This document shows, piece after piece, positions 7,649 to 15,919 of a stretch of DNA of 64,000 nucleotides (positions are counted from its first letter, which is position 1; every line of letters starts with the position of its first letter). Below the pieces are notes generated by a model. That model was given only the letters and a program-made list of their open reading frames with translations, did not search any database and was not told the DNA's origin. The translations under genes and the position numbers were made by a program. Source of the stretch: Actinomycetes bacterium (GTDB lineage Bacteria > Actinomycetota > Coriobacteriia > Coriobacteriales > Eggerthellaceae); the NCBI GenBank assembly GCA_023394615.1, contig JAEXAI010000010.1:124001-188000 (forward strand). Direction: 5' to 3'.

Positions 7649-9109
7649 ATGAGCAATGACCAACAGAACCCGCGTTCGGGTGCACCGATTCCCCCGGGCC
7701 GACAGGATAGTTTCCAGCGAGGTACGGACTACCAACAGGCGGTCCAGCAGCCATATGCTGGGAGCGACCAGCAAAACCAACAGGCGGGCTTTGTGCCACA
7801 GCAGCCTGCGCCGATGCAACACAAGAAATCTGGCACGATGAAAACATTTTGGATTGCATTTGCAGGAGCTGCTGCGGCATGCATTATCGCAATCGTGTGC
7901 TTTATCGGCTTTAATGCCACCACGGGCAAATCCGCTACGGGGTCGGTAGTGCTGGGGTCGGGCGAGACGACCACTATCAATGCCGATGAAGCGGGCGAGG
8001 ATCGCGCTGAAGCAGTGGCAGATAAAGTGCTGCCTTCCGTTGTGGGCATCGCTGTGTACACGAACTCCACGAGCAGCTATTACAACTTGTTCGGTGGATC
8101 ATCGAGTAATTCCGGCCAACTAACCGAGTCGTCGTTGGGCAGCGGCGTCATCCTTTCCACTGACGGCTACATTTTAACGAACTACCATGTTATCGAGGGT
8201 GCCGCCCAGCTGATTGTGACTGCGGATGGCCAAGACTACGAGGCAACGGTGGTAGGCACTGACGAGACCAGTGACTTGGCGGTCATCAAGATAGATGCGA
8301 CTGGTCTGACGCCCATCGAAATCGGCAGTTCCTCAGATTTGAAGGCGGGACAGTGGGTCATGACGGCTGGCAGTCCCTTCGGCCTTGAGCAATCGGTTGC
8401 AACCGGTATTATCTCCGCAACCAGCCGCACCGTCGTGGTCAGCTCCAGCTCGTCGAGCTATTCCAACTCCAGCTCGTCTTCGTCGTCGGTGTACTCGAAC
8501 ATGATTCAAACCGACGCAGCCATCAACCCCGGTAATTCCGGGGGTGCTTTGGTTAACCAAAACGGTGCGCTCATCGGCATAAATGCCGTTATCGAATCGT
8601 ACTCAGGCAACTATTCCGGCGTTGGGTTCGCTATCCCTGTGGACTATGCCGTAAACATTGCGCAGCAGATTATCGCAGGCAAGACTCCCACGCATGCGCA
8701 GCTGGGCGTGTCCGCCACGACCATCGATAGTTCCATCGCGCAGCGTTATGGGCTCTCCGCCGACAAAGGTGCCTACATCTCAACCGTCTACAGTGGCAGC
8801 GGTGCCGAAAATGCCGGTCTGAAGCAGGGGGACATCATTACAAAGGTGAACAACACAACGGTGGAGTCGGCCACCGACCTGATTGCGGCGGTGCGCTCAT
8901 GCAACATCGGCGACACGGTGAGTGTGGAGTACAACCGCGACGGCAGCACGGAAACAGCCAGCGTGGTACTGGGCTCTGATGAGAACAGCTCCTCATCCAA
9001 GTCGTCTTCATCATCGTCGGGATCGAGCGGTTCAAGCGGGAATAACGGCTTTAGTTTCAACTACGGCGGGAACAGCAACAGTTCGAGCTCATCGAACAAT
9101 GCGGCATAG
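7649..9109 (+). CDS. HtrA/DegP-type serine protease with PDZ domain
   Basis: Membrane-anchored protease acting outside the membrane on misfolded envelope proteins. 486 residues: Gln/Pro-rich cytoplasmic tail (1-63), one membrane helix (about 66-88), trypsin-like domain with His180 (TNYHVIEG), Asp209 (TSDLAVIKID) and Ser297 (NPGNSGGA), one PDZ domain (about 345-450), then a Ser/Gly/Asn-rich tail. A poly-serine loop (about 265-283) sits inside the protease domain. AAGGAG precedes the ATG. Own terminator at 9197; divergent from the dehydrogenase operon. Confidence 0.93.
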   Translation: MSNDQQNPRSGAPIPPGRQDSFQRGTDYQQAVQQPYAGSDQQNQQAGFVPQQPAPMQHKKSGTMKTFWIAFAGAAAACIIAIVCFIGFNATTGKSATGSVVLGSGETTTINADEAGEDRAEAVADKVLPSVVGIAVYTNSTSSYYNLFGGSSSNSGQLTESSLGSGVILSTDGYILTNYHVIEGAAQLIVTADGQDYEATVVGTDETSDLAVIKIDATGLTPIEIGSSSDLKAGQWVMTAGSPFGLEQSVATGIISATSRTVVVSSSSSSYSNSSSSSSSVYSNMIQTDAAINPGNSGGALVNQNGALIGINAVIESYSGNYSGVGFAIPVDYAVNIAQQIIAGKTPTHAQLGVSATTIDSSIAQRYGLSADKGAYISTVYSGSGAENAGLKQGDIITKVNNTTVESATDLIAAVRSCNIGDTVSVEYNRDGSTETASVVLGSDENSSSSKSSSSSSGSSGSSGNNGFSFNYGGNSNSSSSSNNAA

Positions 9110-9196
9110 GATTCACGCTGCAGCATAAAGCTCTCTCTGCGATTCGGCGCGTGAGCGAAGAGGTTTTCCGCTTTGCTCATTCCATGAAATGCAACG

Positions 9197-9230
9197 AAAA
9201 GGTCGCGCCCGTCGCGGCCTTTTCCTCTCT
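9197..9230 (+). terminator. Terminator of htrA
   Basis: 11-bp stem AAAAGGTCGCG/CGCGGCCTTTT with one G-U pair and loop CCCGT, running into TTTTCCTCTCTTT. Confidence 0.8.
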
Positions 9231-9269
9231 TTCGGTTAAGATGAAAAAAAACGCTCGAAAGGTGATGGA

Positions 9270-9986
9270 ATGACTGCCGACTACAAATACAAACGCGTTC
9301 TGCTGAAACTGTCCGGCGAAGCGTTGATGGGCGATGCGGGCTACGGAATCGACCCGAAAGTGGTGGAGGATCTAGCTGAGCAGATCAAGCAGATTGTCGA
9401 TGACGGCATCGAACTGGCGGTAACGGTGGGCGGCGGAAACATCTTTCGCGGCATGGCCGGATCGGCCGAGGGCATGGACCGCTCGCAGGCAGATTACATC
9501 GGCATGCTTGCCACCTGCATGAACGCTCTAGCCCTACAAGATGCCTTCGAGCGCGCGGGCATTCCCACACGCGTGATGAGCGCCATCGAGATGCGTCAGG
9601 TGGCCGAGCCCTACATCCGCCGCCGCGCTATCCGCCATTTGGAAAAGAACCGTGTGGTCATTTTCGCGGCAGGTACCGGCAACCCTTATTTCACCACCGA
9701 CACAACAGCTGCACTGCGCGCTTTGGAAATAGATGCCGAATGTTTGATGAAGGCCACGAAGGTGGATGGCATTTACGACAGCGACCCGGTAAAGAACCCG
9801 AACGCGAAGCGCTTCGACCGGATAAGCTATCTGGACGTGCTTTCCAAGGAGCTGCACGTGATGGACTCTACCGCCACGTCGCTGTGCATGGATAACCATT
9901 TGCCCATGTTGGTATTCGACCTGACGGTGCCCGGCAACATATCTCGCGCGCTGAAAGGCCACGACGTAGGCACGGTCGTAAGCTAG
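9270..9986 (+). CDS. pyrH: UMP kinase
   Basis: Phosphorylates UMP to UDP in the cytoplasm. 238 residues, the normal length of hexameric bacterial UMP kinase. N-terminal KRVLLKLSGEALMG and the GGGNIFRG loop bind phosphate; DTTAALRALEI and the KATKVDGIYDSDP segment are typical. Preceded by GAAAGGTGA. Heads the long rightward block; pyrH followed by frr and uppS is a common bacterial order. Confidence 0.96.
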   Translation: MTADYKYKRVLLKLSGEALMGDAGYGIDPKVVEDLAEQIKQIVDDGIELAVTVGGGNIFRGMAGSAEGMDRSQADYIGMLATCMNALALQDAFERAGIPTRVMSAIEMRQVAEPYIRRRAIRHLEKNRVVIFAAGTGNPYFTTDTTAALRALEIDAECLMKATKVDGIYDSDPVKNPNAKRFDRISYLDVLSKELHVMDSTATSLCMDNHLPMLVFDLTVPGNISRALKGHDVGTVVS

Positions 9987-10130
9987 TTCGGCTCGGCCGG
10001 CAGTGCGCGCGGCAGAGCCTGTGCATCTGTGCATGCTGGCGCCCACGCGACGACGCGTGTACAATGGATAAGTTCCAGTAAAAGGAATTCGAACATGCCG
10101 CCATCAGGCGGTCTTGTGAAAGGGATGACG

Positions 10131-10688
10131 ATGGTAGACGAAATCATGCTCGAGGCCGAAGAACGCATGGACAAGGCGCTCGAGTCTTTAGGCGAGGCTT
10201 TTTCCGGCGTGCGGACCGGTCGTGCGAATGCCATGATATTAGATCGCATTCGCGTTGATTACTATGGAGTGCCCACGCCCATAAACCAGATGGCGGCTGT
10301 GAAAACACCCGACGCCCATATGTTGGTAATCGAACCGTGGGACAAGTCAAGCCTCGGAGCCATCGAACACGCCCTGATGAGCAGCGACTTGGGTGTGAAT
10401 CCCAACAACGACGGCAACGTTATTCGCTTGCCTTTCCCCCAGCTCACTGAAGAGCGTCGTCGCGATTTAGTGAAGCAGTGCAAAAACTACGCCGAAGAAG
10501 CTCGCGTGGCCATTCGCAATGCGCGTCGCGAAGCAAACGCGGACGTGGAGAAAGCCGTGAAGAACGACGGGCTCTCCGAAGATGAGCAGCGTCGCGCCGA
10601 AGCCGAGGTGCAGAAACTCACCGACAAGTACGTTGCACAGGTAGATGAGGATTTCAAGAAAAAGGAAACGGAGGTCATGGCCATCTAA
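10131..10688 (+). CDS. frr: Ribosome recycling factor
   Basis: Splits post-termination ribosomes together with EF-G. Start placed at 10131 (MVDEIML...) because it gives exactly 185 residues, the standard length, and has GAAAGGG six bases upstream. In-frame ATGs at 10095 (with AAAAGGA about eight bases upstream) and 10125 would add 12 or 2 residues; the 10095 start cannot be excluded. FSGVRTGRANAMILD and the C-terminal long three-helix pattern (QRRAEAEVQKLTDKYV) are diagnostic. Confidence 0.95.
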   Translation: MVDEIMLEAEERMDKALESLGEAFSGVRTGRANAMILDRIRVDYYGVPTPINQMAAVKTPDAHMLVIEPWDKSSLGAIEHALMSSDLGVNPNNDGNVIRLPFPQLTEERRRDLVKQCKNYAEEARVAIRNARREANADVEKAVKNDGLSEDEQRRAEAEVQKLTDKYVAQVDEDFKKKETEVMAI

Positions 10689-10734
10689 ACGGCCGTGATT
10701 GACTAAAGACGGTAAGGCGAACGGAGGGGTCGAG

Positions 10735-11523
10735 ATGCCGTATCATAAGCCATTAGAGGCAATATTTCCGAATACGCCGAGCGACCTTGATCCGTTCGCG
10801 ATGGACGAGAACCGCGTGCCTGGGCATGTGGCCGTTATCATGGATGGTAACGGGCGCTGGGCAAAACAACGTGGAAAGAATCGCCTTTCCGGGCATCGCG
10901 CAGGCATAGGTGCCGTGCGCGAGATAATACGGTGCGCATCGGATATCGGCGTGCGGTACCTGACAATCTACTCATTCTCAAGCGAGAATTGGAAGCGCCC
11001 GCAAGACGAGGTGACGGGTCTGATGGATCTGTTCGCGAAAACGATGCTGGCCGAAGTGGACGGCCTTGATGAAGAAGGCGTGCGCGTGCGCACTATCGGA
11101 CGTGTCGATGCGCTGCCTCGTGCAACCCGTGAAGCTTTTGATCGCGCCTGGCAACAGACGCGCGACAACGACGGCATGACGCTGGTGGTGGCCGTGAATT
11201 ACGGCGGCCGCATGGAGATCGTGGATGCGGTGAATGCGCTCATTCGAGAGGACCGCGCGCGAGCGGCTGTGGGATCGGCTCCCTTGTCGGTGGATGAGGA
11301 TGCAATCTCATCGCACCTGTATACGGCCGATATTCCCGACCCCGACTTGGTAGTGCGCACCAGCGGGGAAATGCGTATCTCGAACTTCCTGCTATGGCAG
11401 ATGGCCTATGCGGAGTTCTACTGTTCAAACGTTTTATGGCCTGATTTCGACCGCTACGAACTGCTGCGCGCAGTACTTGATTACCAGAGTCGCGACAGGC
11501 GTTTCGGGGGCGTGCAGAAGTAA
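10735..11523 (+). CDS. uppS: Isoprenyl (undecaprenyl) diphosphate synthase
   Basis: Builds the polyprenyl diphosphate carrier for cell-wall precursors by cis-condensation of isopentenyl diphosphate. 262 residues; VAVIMDGNGRWAKQRG holds the catalytic Asp, SFSSENWKRP and the C-terminal DLVVRTSGEMRISNFLLWQMAYAEF are family signatures. Start at 10735 chosen because GGAGGGG is five bases upstream; the upstream in-frame ATG at 10699 has no such site. Its stop overlaps the cdsA ATG by one base. Confidence 0.95.
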   Translation: MPYHKPLEAIFPNTPSDLDPFAMDENRVPGHVAVIMDGNGRWAKQRGKNRLSGHRAGIGAVREIIRCASDIGVRYLTIYSFSSENWKRPQDEVTGLMDLFAKTMLAEVDGLDEEGVRVRTIGRVDALPRATREAFDRAWQQTRDNDGMTLVVAVNYGGRMEIVDAVNALIREDRARAAVGSAPLSVDEDAISSHLYTADIPDPDLVVRTSGEMRISNFLLWQMAYAEFYCSNVLWPDFDRYELLRAVLDYQSRDRRFGGVQK

Positions 11524-12509
11524 TGAGCGAACAGGAAGAACCGGCCGAGCGGTCAGAAGAAACAGCTGACGAGGCGACGCGACGCGAGCGTGCGCGTAAA
11601 GCCGCTGCGAAAAAGCGCGACTCGGCCAGGAAAACGAAAGACCATGCCAAGCAGGTGGCGCACGATAAGACCCCTGAAAAGCTGAAGAATCCAACCAACT
11701 TCCAGGTACGTTTCCGCACGGGTTTCGTGTATGTGGCGGTGTCAGTGGTATGCGTGCTCATAAACGATTTGACTACCGTGCTGTATCTCTCGCTGGTATC
11801 CGCCATTTGCGCAGGTGAGTTCTATTACATGATGCGCTCGGACGCGAAGCTTCCCAATGAGACCATCGGCATCGTCGCTGCCATTGCCTATCCAATCAGC
11901 GTGTGGCTGGGTGGTATGACAGGTGCGATGCTGGTGACGATCGCGTTGATACTGGCGCTGATAGTATGGTACGTGTATTGGATGCGTGCGCGCATTCCCG
12001 ATGTGGGCATCAGCTTTTTCGGGGCGGCCTACACCGGTCTCATGCTTTCAGGGATTATTCTTTTACGCCAGGCGCTTCCCCAACCCTGGGGCGGCGTGCT
12101 TTTGCTGGTGCTATTCATGAGCGTGTGGTTCAACGACGCCATGGCCTATATTGTCGGCAGCAAGATTGGAAAGCACAAGCTGGCACCGCGAACATCGCCG
12201 AAGAAAAGCTGGGAAGGCTTTATCGCTGGTTTGCTCACTTCTGCCTTGTTCTGGTGCTTCATCTCCTTTATCCCCGGCATCACCATGCCGATTCCGCAAG
12301 CGATTGTGTTCGGCATCATCTGCGGCGCAATGGGCGTGATTGGCGATTTGGCTGAAAGCCGCATAAAACGAAACGTGGGCGTGAAAGATTCCGGCACGAT
12401 TATGCCTGGTCACGGCGGTCTGCTCGATCGCTGCGATTCGCTGTTCATAGCGTCGGTAACCGCGACTATCTTGCTGATAGGTGGGGGGTGCATTCCGTAT
12501 GTGTGGTAA
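11523..12509 (+). CDS. cdsA: Phosphatidate cytidylyltransferase
   Basis: Membrane enzyme making CDP-diacylglycerol from phosphatidate and CTP. 328 residues: a highly charged Glu/Lys/Arg N-terminal tail of about 60 residues that is not part of the enzyme, then about seven membrane segments and the C-terminal signature SRIKRNVGVKDSGTIMPGHGGLLDRCDSL. The polar tail is a lineage feature. Translationally coupled to uppS; its last 11 bases overlap dxr. Confidence 0.94.
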   Translation: MSEQEEPAERSEETADEATRRERARKAAAKKRDSARKTKDHAKQVAHDKTPEKLKNPTNFQVRFRTGFVYVAVSVVCVLINDLTTVLYLSLVSAICAGEFYYMMRSDAKLPNETIGIVAAIAYPISVWLGGMTGAMLVTIALILALIVWYVYWMRARIPDVGISFFGAAYTGLMLSGIILLRQALPQPWGGVLLLVLFMSVWFNDAMAYIVGSKIGKHKLAPRTSPKKSWEGFIAGLLTSALFWCFISFIPGITMPIPQAIVFGIICGAMGVIGDLAESRIKRNVGVKDSGTIMPGHGGLLDRCDSLFIASVTATILLIGGGCIPYVW

Positions 12510-13710
12510 AGATCTAGGTGCCGTGAAAGCGCAGGGCGAGGATTTGCATAGTGAGGATACGAGCGCGCGAAAGCGCATCGTTGTTTTGGGATCAACTGGG
12601 TCTATCGGCACTCAGACGCTCAATGTGGCACAGCAGCACCCCGACAAACTGCAGATTGTAGGCCTTGCGGCCGGCACGCATACCGATGAAGTGCTCAAGC
12701 AAGCTGTGAGTATTGGCGTTGCGGCAGTTGCTATGGGAGCCGCCGATGCGCCGCGCCCGGAATCCGTGCCTTTGGGTATCGACATCGCTTTCGGACCTGA
12801 TGCTGTGGTCGATTTGTGTCGGCTTCCCGAAGCTGATCTGGTAGTGAATTCTCTGGTGGGGGCTGCGGGGCTGCGCGCTAGCTTGGAAACGCTGCGTGCG
12901 GGCAAGGTGCTTGCGCTGGCAAATAAAGAATCGCTGGTAGTGGGCGGGGACTTGATTATGCCCATGGCCACTCACGATACGCTTTTGCCCATCGATTCTG
13001 AGCACGGCGCCATCTATCAGTGCCTTTTGGGTGAGCGCGCATCGGAAGTATCGCGGTTATGGGTCACTGCATCGGGCGGTCCGTTTCGCGGTTGGACGCG
13101 CGAGCGTTTGGCGCAAGTGACTCCCGCACAGGCCCTCGCGCATCCCACATGGAAAATGGGTCCGAAGATCACTATCGATTCTTCCACGCTCATGAACAAG
13201 GGCCTAGAAGTTATCGAGGCACATCATCTGTTCAACATGAGCTACGATCGTATAAACGTTGTGGTGCAGCCACAAAGTGCCATTCATTCCATGGTCGAGT
13301 TTTCCGATGGCAGCGTAAAGGCGCATTTGGGTACAACCGATATGCGTATCCCCATACAGTTCGCGCTGAGCTACCCGGATCGTTGGGCCGCGCCGGTGGA
13401 GCCGCTTGACTTCTGTACACTGGGGCATTTGGATTTCTATCCGCCTGACACCGAAACGTTTCGTTGCTTGGCGCTTGCCCGTGCGGCTGGCTCGGCCGGC
13501 GGCACGCTTCCCTGTGCCATGAATGCCGCCAACGAAGTGGCGGTGGCGGCATTCCTTGCGGGCTCGTGTTCTTATCTGGGAATTGCCGATGCGGTGGAGG
13601 CCGTGATGGATGCCCATGTTGGAGAAAAGGTTACGAGCTTGGAACAGTTGCTCGATACAGACCGACGTGCGCGCATCGCGGCATCAAAATACTTGAAGGC
13701 GCACGAATAG
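12499..13710 (+). CDS. dxr: 1-deoxy-D-xylulose 5-phosphate reductoisomerase
   Basis: Second step of the MEP isoprenoid pathway (DXP to MEP, NADPH and a divalent metal). Signatures: IVVLGSTGSIGTQTL (NADPH loop), PIDSEHGAIYQCL (metal site), ASGGPFRGW and HPTWKMGPKITIDSSTLMNKGLEVIEAHHLF. Start at 12499 preferred (GGTGGGGGG upstream), overlapping cdsA by 11 bases; an ATG at 12481 would add six residues. About 15-20 residues before the Rossmann strand are unconserved. Works with ispG in the same block. Confidence 0.94.
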   Translation: MCGKDLGAVKAQGEDLHSEDTSARKRIVVLGSTGSIGTQTLNVAQQHPDKLQIVGLAAGTHTDEVLKQAVSIGVAAVAMGAADAPRPESVPLGIDIAFGPDAVVDLCRLPEADLVVNSLVGAAGLRASLETLRAGKVLALANKESLVVGGDLIMPMATHDTLLPIDSEHGAIYQCLLGERASEVSRLWVTASGGPFRGWTRERLAQVTPAQALAHPTWKMGPKITIDSSTLMNKGLEVIEAHHLFNMSYDRINVVVQPQSAIHSMVEFSDGSVKAHLGTTDMRIPIQFALSYPDRWAAPVEPLDFCTLGHLDFYPPDTETFRCLALARAAGSAGGTLPCAMNAANEVAVAAFLAGSCSYLGIADAVEAVMDAHVGEKVTSLEQLLDTDRRARIAASKYLKAHE

Positions 13711-13730
13711 TTTATAGATTTAGGCGAGCC

Positions 13731-13770
13731 GTCCATGCGGGCGAACTCGTTTTGAAAGGCCCGCATGGAC
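13731..13770 (+). promoter_or_regulatory. Hairpin burying the start codon of the site-2 protease
   Basis: Perfect 12-bp inverted repeat GTCCATGCGGGC (13731-13742) and GCCCGCATGGAC (13759-13770) with a 16-nt loop. The right arm contains the ATG at 13765-13767; the ribosome-binding GAAAGG (13754-13759) sits in the loop and stem edge. Folded, it would block initiation. Confidence 0.7.
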
Positions 13771-14841
13771 ATTCTTCTCATGATCATATATTGCACGTTT
13801 CTACTGGGTTTGCTGGTAGTCGTGCACGAAGCCGGGCATTATTTTGTTGCCCGAGCTTTCGGGATCAGGGTGAGCGAATTCATGATCGGTCTGCCTGGAC
13901 CCAATATTGGCTTTCGTTGGCATGGTACGAAGTTCGGTCTTACGGCTGTGCCTTTGGGCGGCTATGCTCGTGTGTGCGGCATGGAACCGGGCGAGGAGAG
14001 CCCCTATATTCGTGACGTGCTGGCAAGCGTGTACGGCCGCGGTACGTTGAATATGGAAGATGTCGCCCTTGAAGTGGGCATAACTGATGATCAGGCTTAC
14101 GAAGCGCTTGAAGAGCTGGTTGAGTGGGGAAGCATCATCGGCCCACGCAAAAAAGACGCCTACAATACCTATCGCACCCCGCAGGTGTCGGCATCGAAAA
14201 ATGTTGATGCATCAGGAGAAGGTCAGGCGCGACCGGTGGGCGACCCGCAAGCGTTCTATGAATCCGAGCGCTCAAAGCAGTATCGATCGCTGCCGTTTTG
14301 GAAGCGCACGATGATACTCATTGCTGGTCCGCTCATGAATCTGATTTTAGCCATATTGGTGTTTTTAATCGTGTTCTCGCTGGTGGGTGTGGACGTGCAG
14401 AGCCAGTCGACCGGTGAGATGGTACATGTGACGGTGGATCCGCTGAAATCTATCGCTATTGGTTTCAACTACATCGGTATGGTATTCATGGCGATTTTGC
14501 AGCTGTTCAATCCGCAGACCGCAGCCGAAACGGTTTCGAATTCCACTTCTATCGTGGGTGTAGCCGTGCTTTCGAAGGACGCCGCCGACCAGGGGCCGGT
14601 TGTGTTTTCGATGTTCATAGCCATGATATCGGTGTCGTTGGGATTGATGAACATGCTGCCGATTCCACCGCTTGACGGAGGTCGGTTCGTGGTGGAGATA
14701 TATCAGCGCATCAGGCGTAAAAGCATCAGCATTCAAGCGCTTAACGCACTTTCGTTTCTGGGCATCGCATTTTTCACGCTGTTTTTCTTCTTCATGCTGA
14801 ACCAAGATGTGCAGCGATTCGTTTTTGGGAATTGGGGCTGA
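13765..14841 (+). CDS. Site-2-type zinc metalloprotease (M50, RseP family), with HTH-like insert
   Basis: Intramembrane protease of the RseP/S2P family. 358 residues. HEAGH (21-25) in the first membrane helix binds zinc; NMLPIPPLDGGR (296-307) in a late helix supplies the third ligand. Other helices at about 182-208, 232-250 and 280-298. Between helix 1 and helix 2, where RseP carries PDZ domains, I see no PDZ sequence. Residues 80-140 instead look like a small winged helix (DVLASVYGRGTLNMEDVALE, then VGITDDQAYEALEELVEWGSI). Lies between dxr and ispG, a known bacterial order. Start codon lies in a strong hairpin. Confidence 0.88.
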   Translation: MDILLMIIYCTFLLGLLVVVHEAGHYFVARAFGIRVSEFMIGLPGPNIGFRWHGTKFGLTAVPLGGYARVCGMEPGEESPYIRDVLASVYGRGTLNMEDVALEVGITDDQAYEALEELVEWGSIIGPRKKDAYNTYRTPQVSASKNVDASGEGQARPVGDPQAFYESERSKQYRSLPFWKRTMILIAGPLMNLILAILVFLIVFSLVGVDVQSQSTGEMVHVTVDPLKSIAIGFNYIGMVFMAILQLFNPQTAAETVSNSTSIVGVAVLSKDAADQGPVVFSMFIAMISVSLGLMNMLPIPPLDGGRFVVEIYQRIRRKSISIQALNALSFLGIAFFTLFFFFMLNQDVQRFVFGNWG

Positions 14842-14863
14842 TGGCAATGAAGGGGATGGTTCT

Positions 14864-15919
14864 GTGAGACCCAACCAGATGACCCGCCGTGTGATGGTGG
14901 GGCAGGTACCCATGGGTGCCGGAGCGCCGTGCGCGGTGCAATCCATGTTGAACGTGAAGGCAGACGATGTGGATGCGAATTTGCGCCAAATCGATGAGCT
15001 TGCCTGCGCTGGATGCGAGATTGTGCGCATGGCCATTCCGCGGCGCGACTGTTTGGACGCCTTTGAACAGGTATGCGCCCAGTCGCCTTTGCCGGTAGTT
15101 GCGGACATCCATTTCGACGCGCAGGTAGCTGTGCAGGCTGCATTGCGCGGTGCGGCGAAGCTTCGTATAAACCCCGGCAACATTGGGGGTCTGGCTGCCA
15201 CCGACCAAGTGATAGACGCAGCGCGTCAGGCGCATATTCCCATACGCATCGGCGTGAATGCCGGATCGCTAGACGATGAGTTGAAAGCTCGCAGCGATTT
15301 GAGCATGCCTGAAAAGCTGGCCGAGTCCGCTGCCGATTATGCGGCGTATTTCGAATCACGCGGCTTCGAGGACATCGTGCTTTCGACGAAGGCGTCGGAT
15401 GTGCCCACCACCATCGATGCGTATCGACTGCTTTCGCAGCGTCTGCCGCAGGTGCCTCTGCACATTGGCGTCACCGAAGCGGGCACGTTGTTCCAAGGGC
15501 TTATAAAGTCAGCATCAGGCCTCGGCGTTTTATTGGAGGCGGGTATCGGCGATACCATGCGTATCAGTCTAACCGACGATCCCGTGCAGGAAGTGCGCGC
15601 CGCATGGACCCTGCTCTCGGCGCTTGGCCTGCGACGCCGCAACCCTGAAATCGTCAGTTGTCCCACATGCGGACGCTGCCAAGTGAATCTGATAGATTTG
15701 GCCGAGCAGGTAGATGCACGACTGCAGCAGGTCAGAAATCCCATCAAGGTCGCCGTGATGGGGTGTGTGGTGAACGGTCCGGGCGAGGCTGCTGATGCCG
15801 ACATAGGCGTGGCATGCGGCAAAGGTTCGGGTGTGATATTCAAAAACGGCGAGACCTTGCGCAAAGTCCCCGAAAGCGATATTGTCGATGCCCTTATGGA
15901 AGAGATAGGAAAACTATGA
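14864..15919 (+). CDS. ispG: 4-hydroxy-3-methylbut-2-enyl diphosphate synthase
   Basis: Fe-S enzyme converting MEcPP to HMBPP, the penultimate MEP-pathway step. 351 residues from a GTG start at 14864, chosen because GAAGGGG is eight bases upstream and the protein then begins at the conserved TRRVMVGQVPMG. Earlier in-frame starts would overlap the protease gene. [4Fe-4S] cysteines: CPTCGRC near residue 265 and VMGCVVNGPGEA near 300. Stop overlaps the proS ATG by four bases. Confidence 0.94.
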   Translation: MRPNQMTRRVMVGQVPMGAGAPCAVQSMLNVKADDVDANLRQIDELACAGCEIVRMAIPRRDCLDAFEQVCAQSPLPVVADIHFDAQVAVQAALRGAAKLRINPGNIGGLAATDQVIDAARQAHIPIRIGVNAGSLDDELKARSDLSMPEKLAESAADYAAYFESRGFEDIVLSTKASDVPTTIDAYRLLSQRLPQVPLHIGVTEAGTLFQGLIKSASGLGVLLEAGIGDTMRISLTDDPVQEVRAAWTLLSALGLRRRNPEIVSCPTCGRCQVNLIDLAEQVDARLQQVRNPIKVAVMGCVVNGPGEAADADIGVACGKGSGVIFKNGETLRKVPESDIVDALMEEIGKL

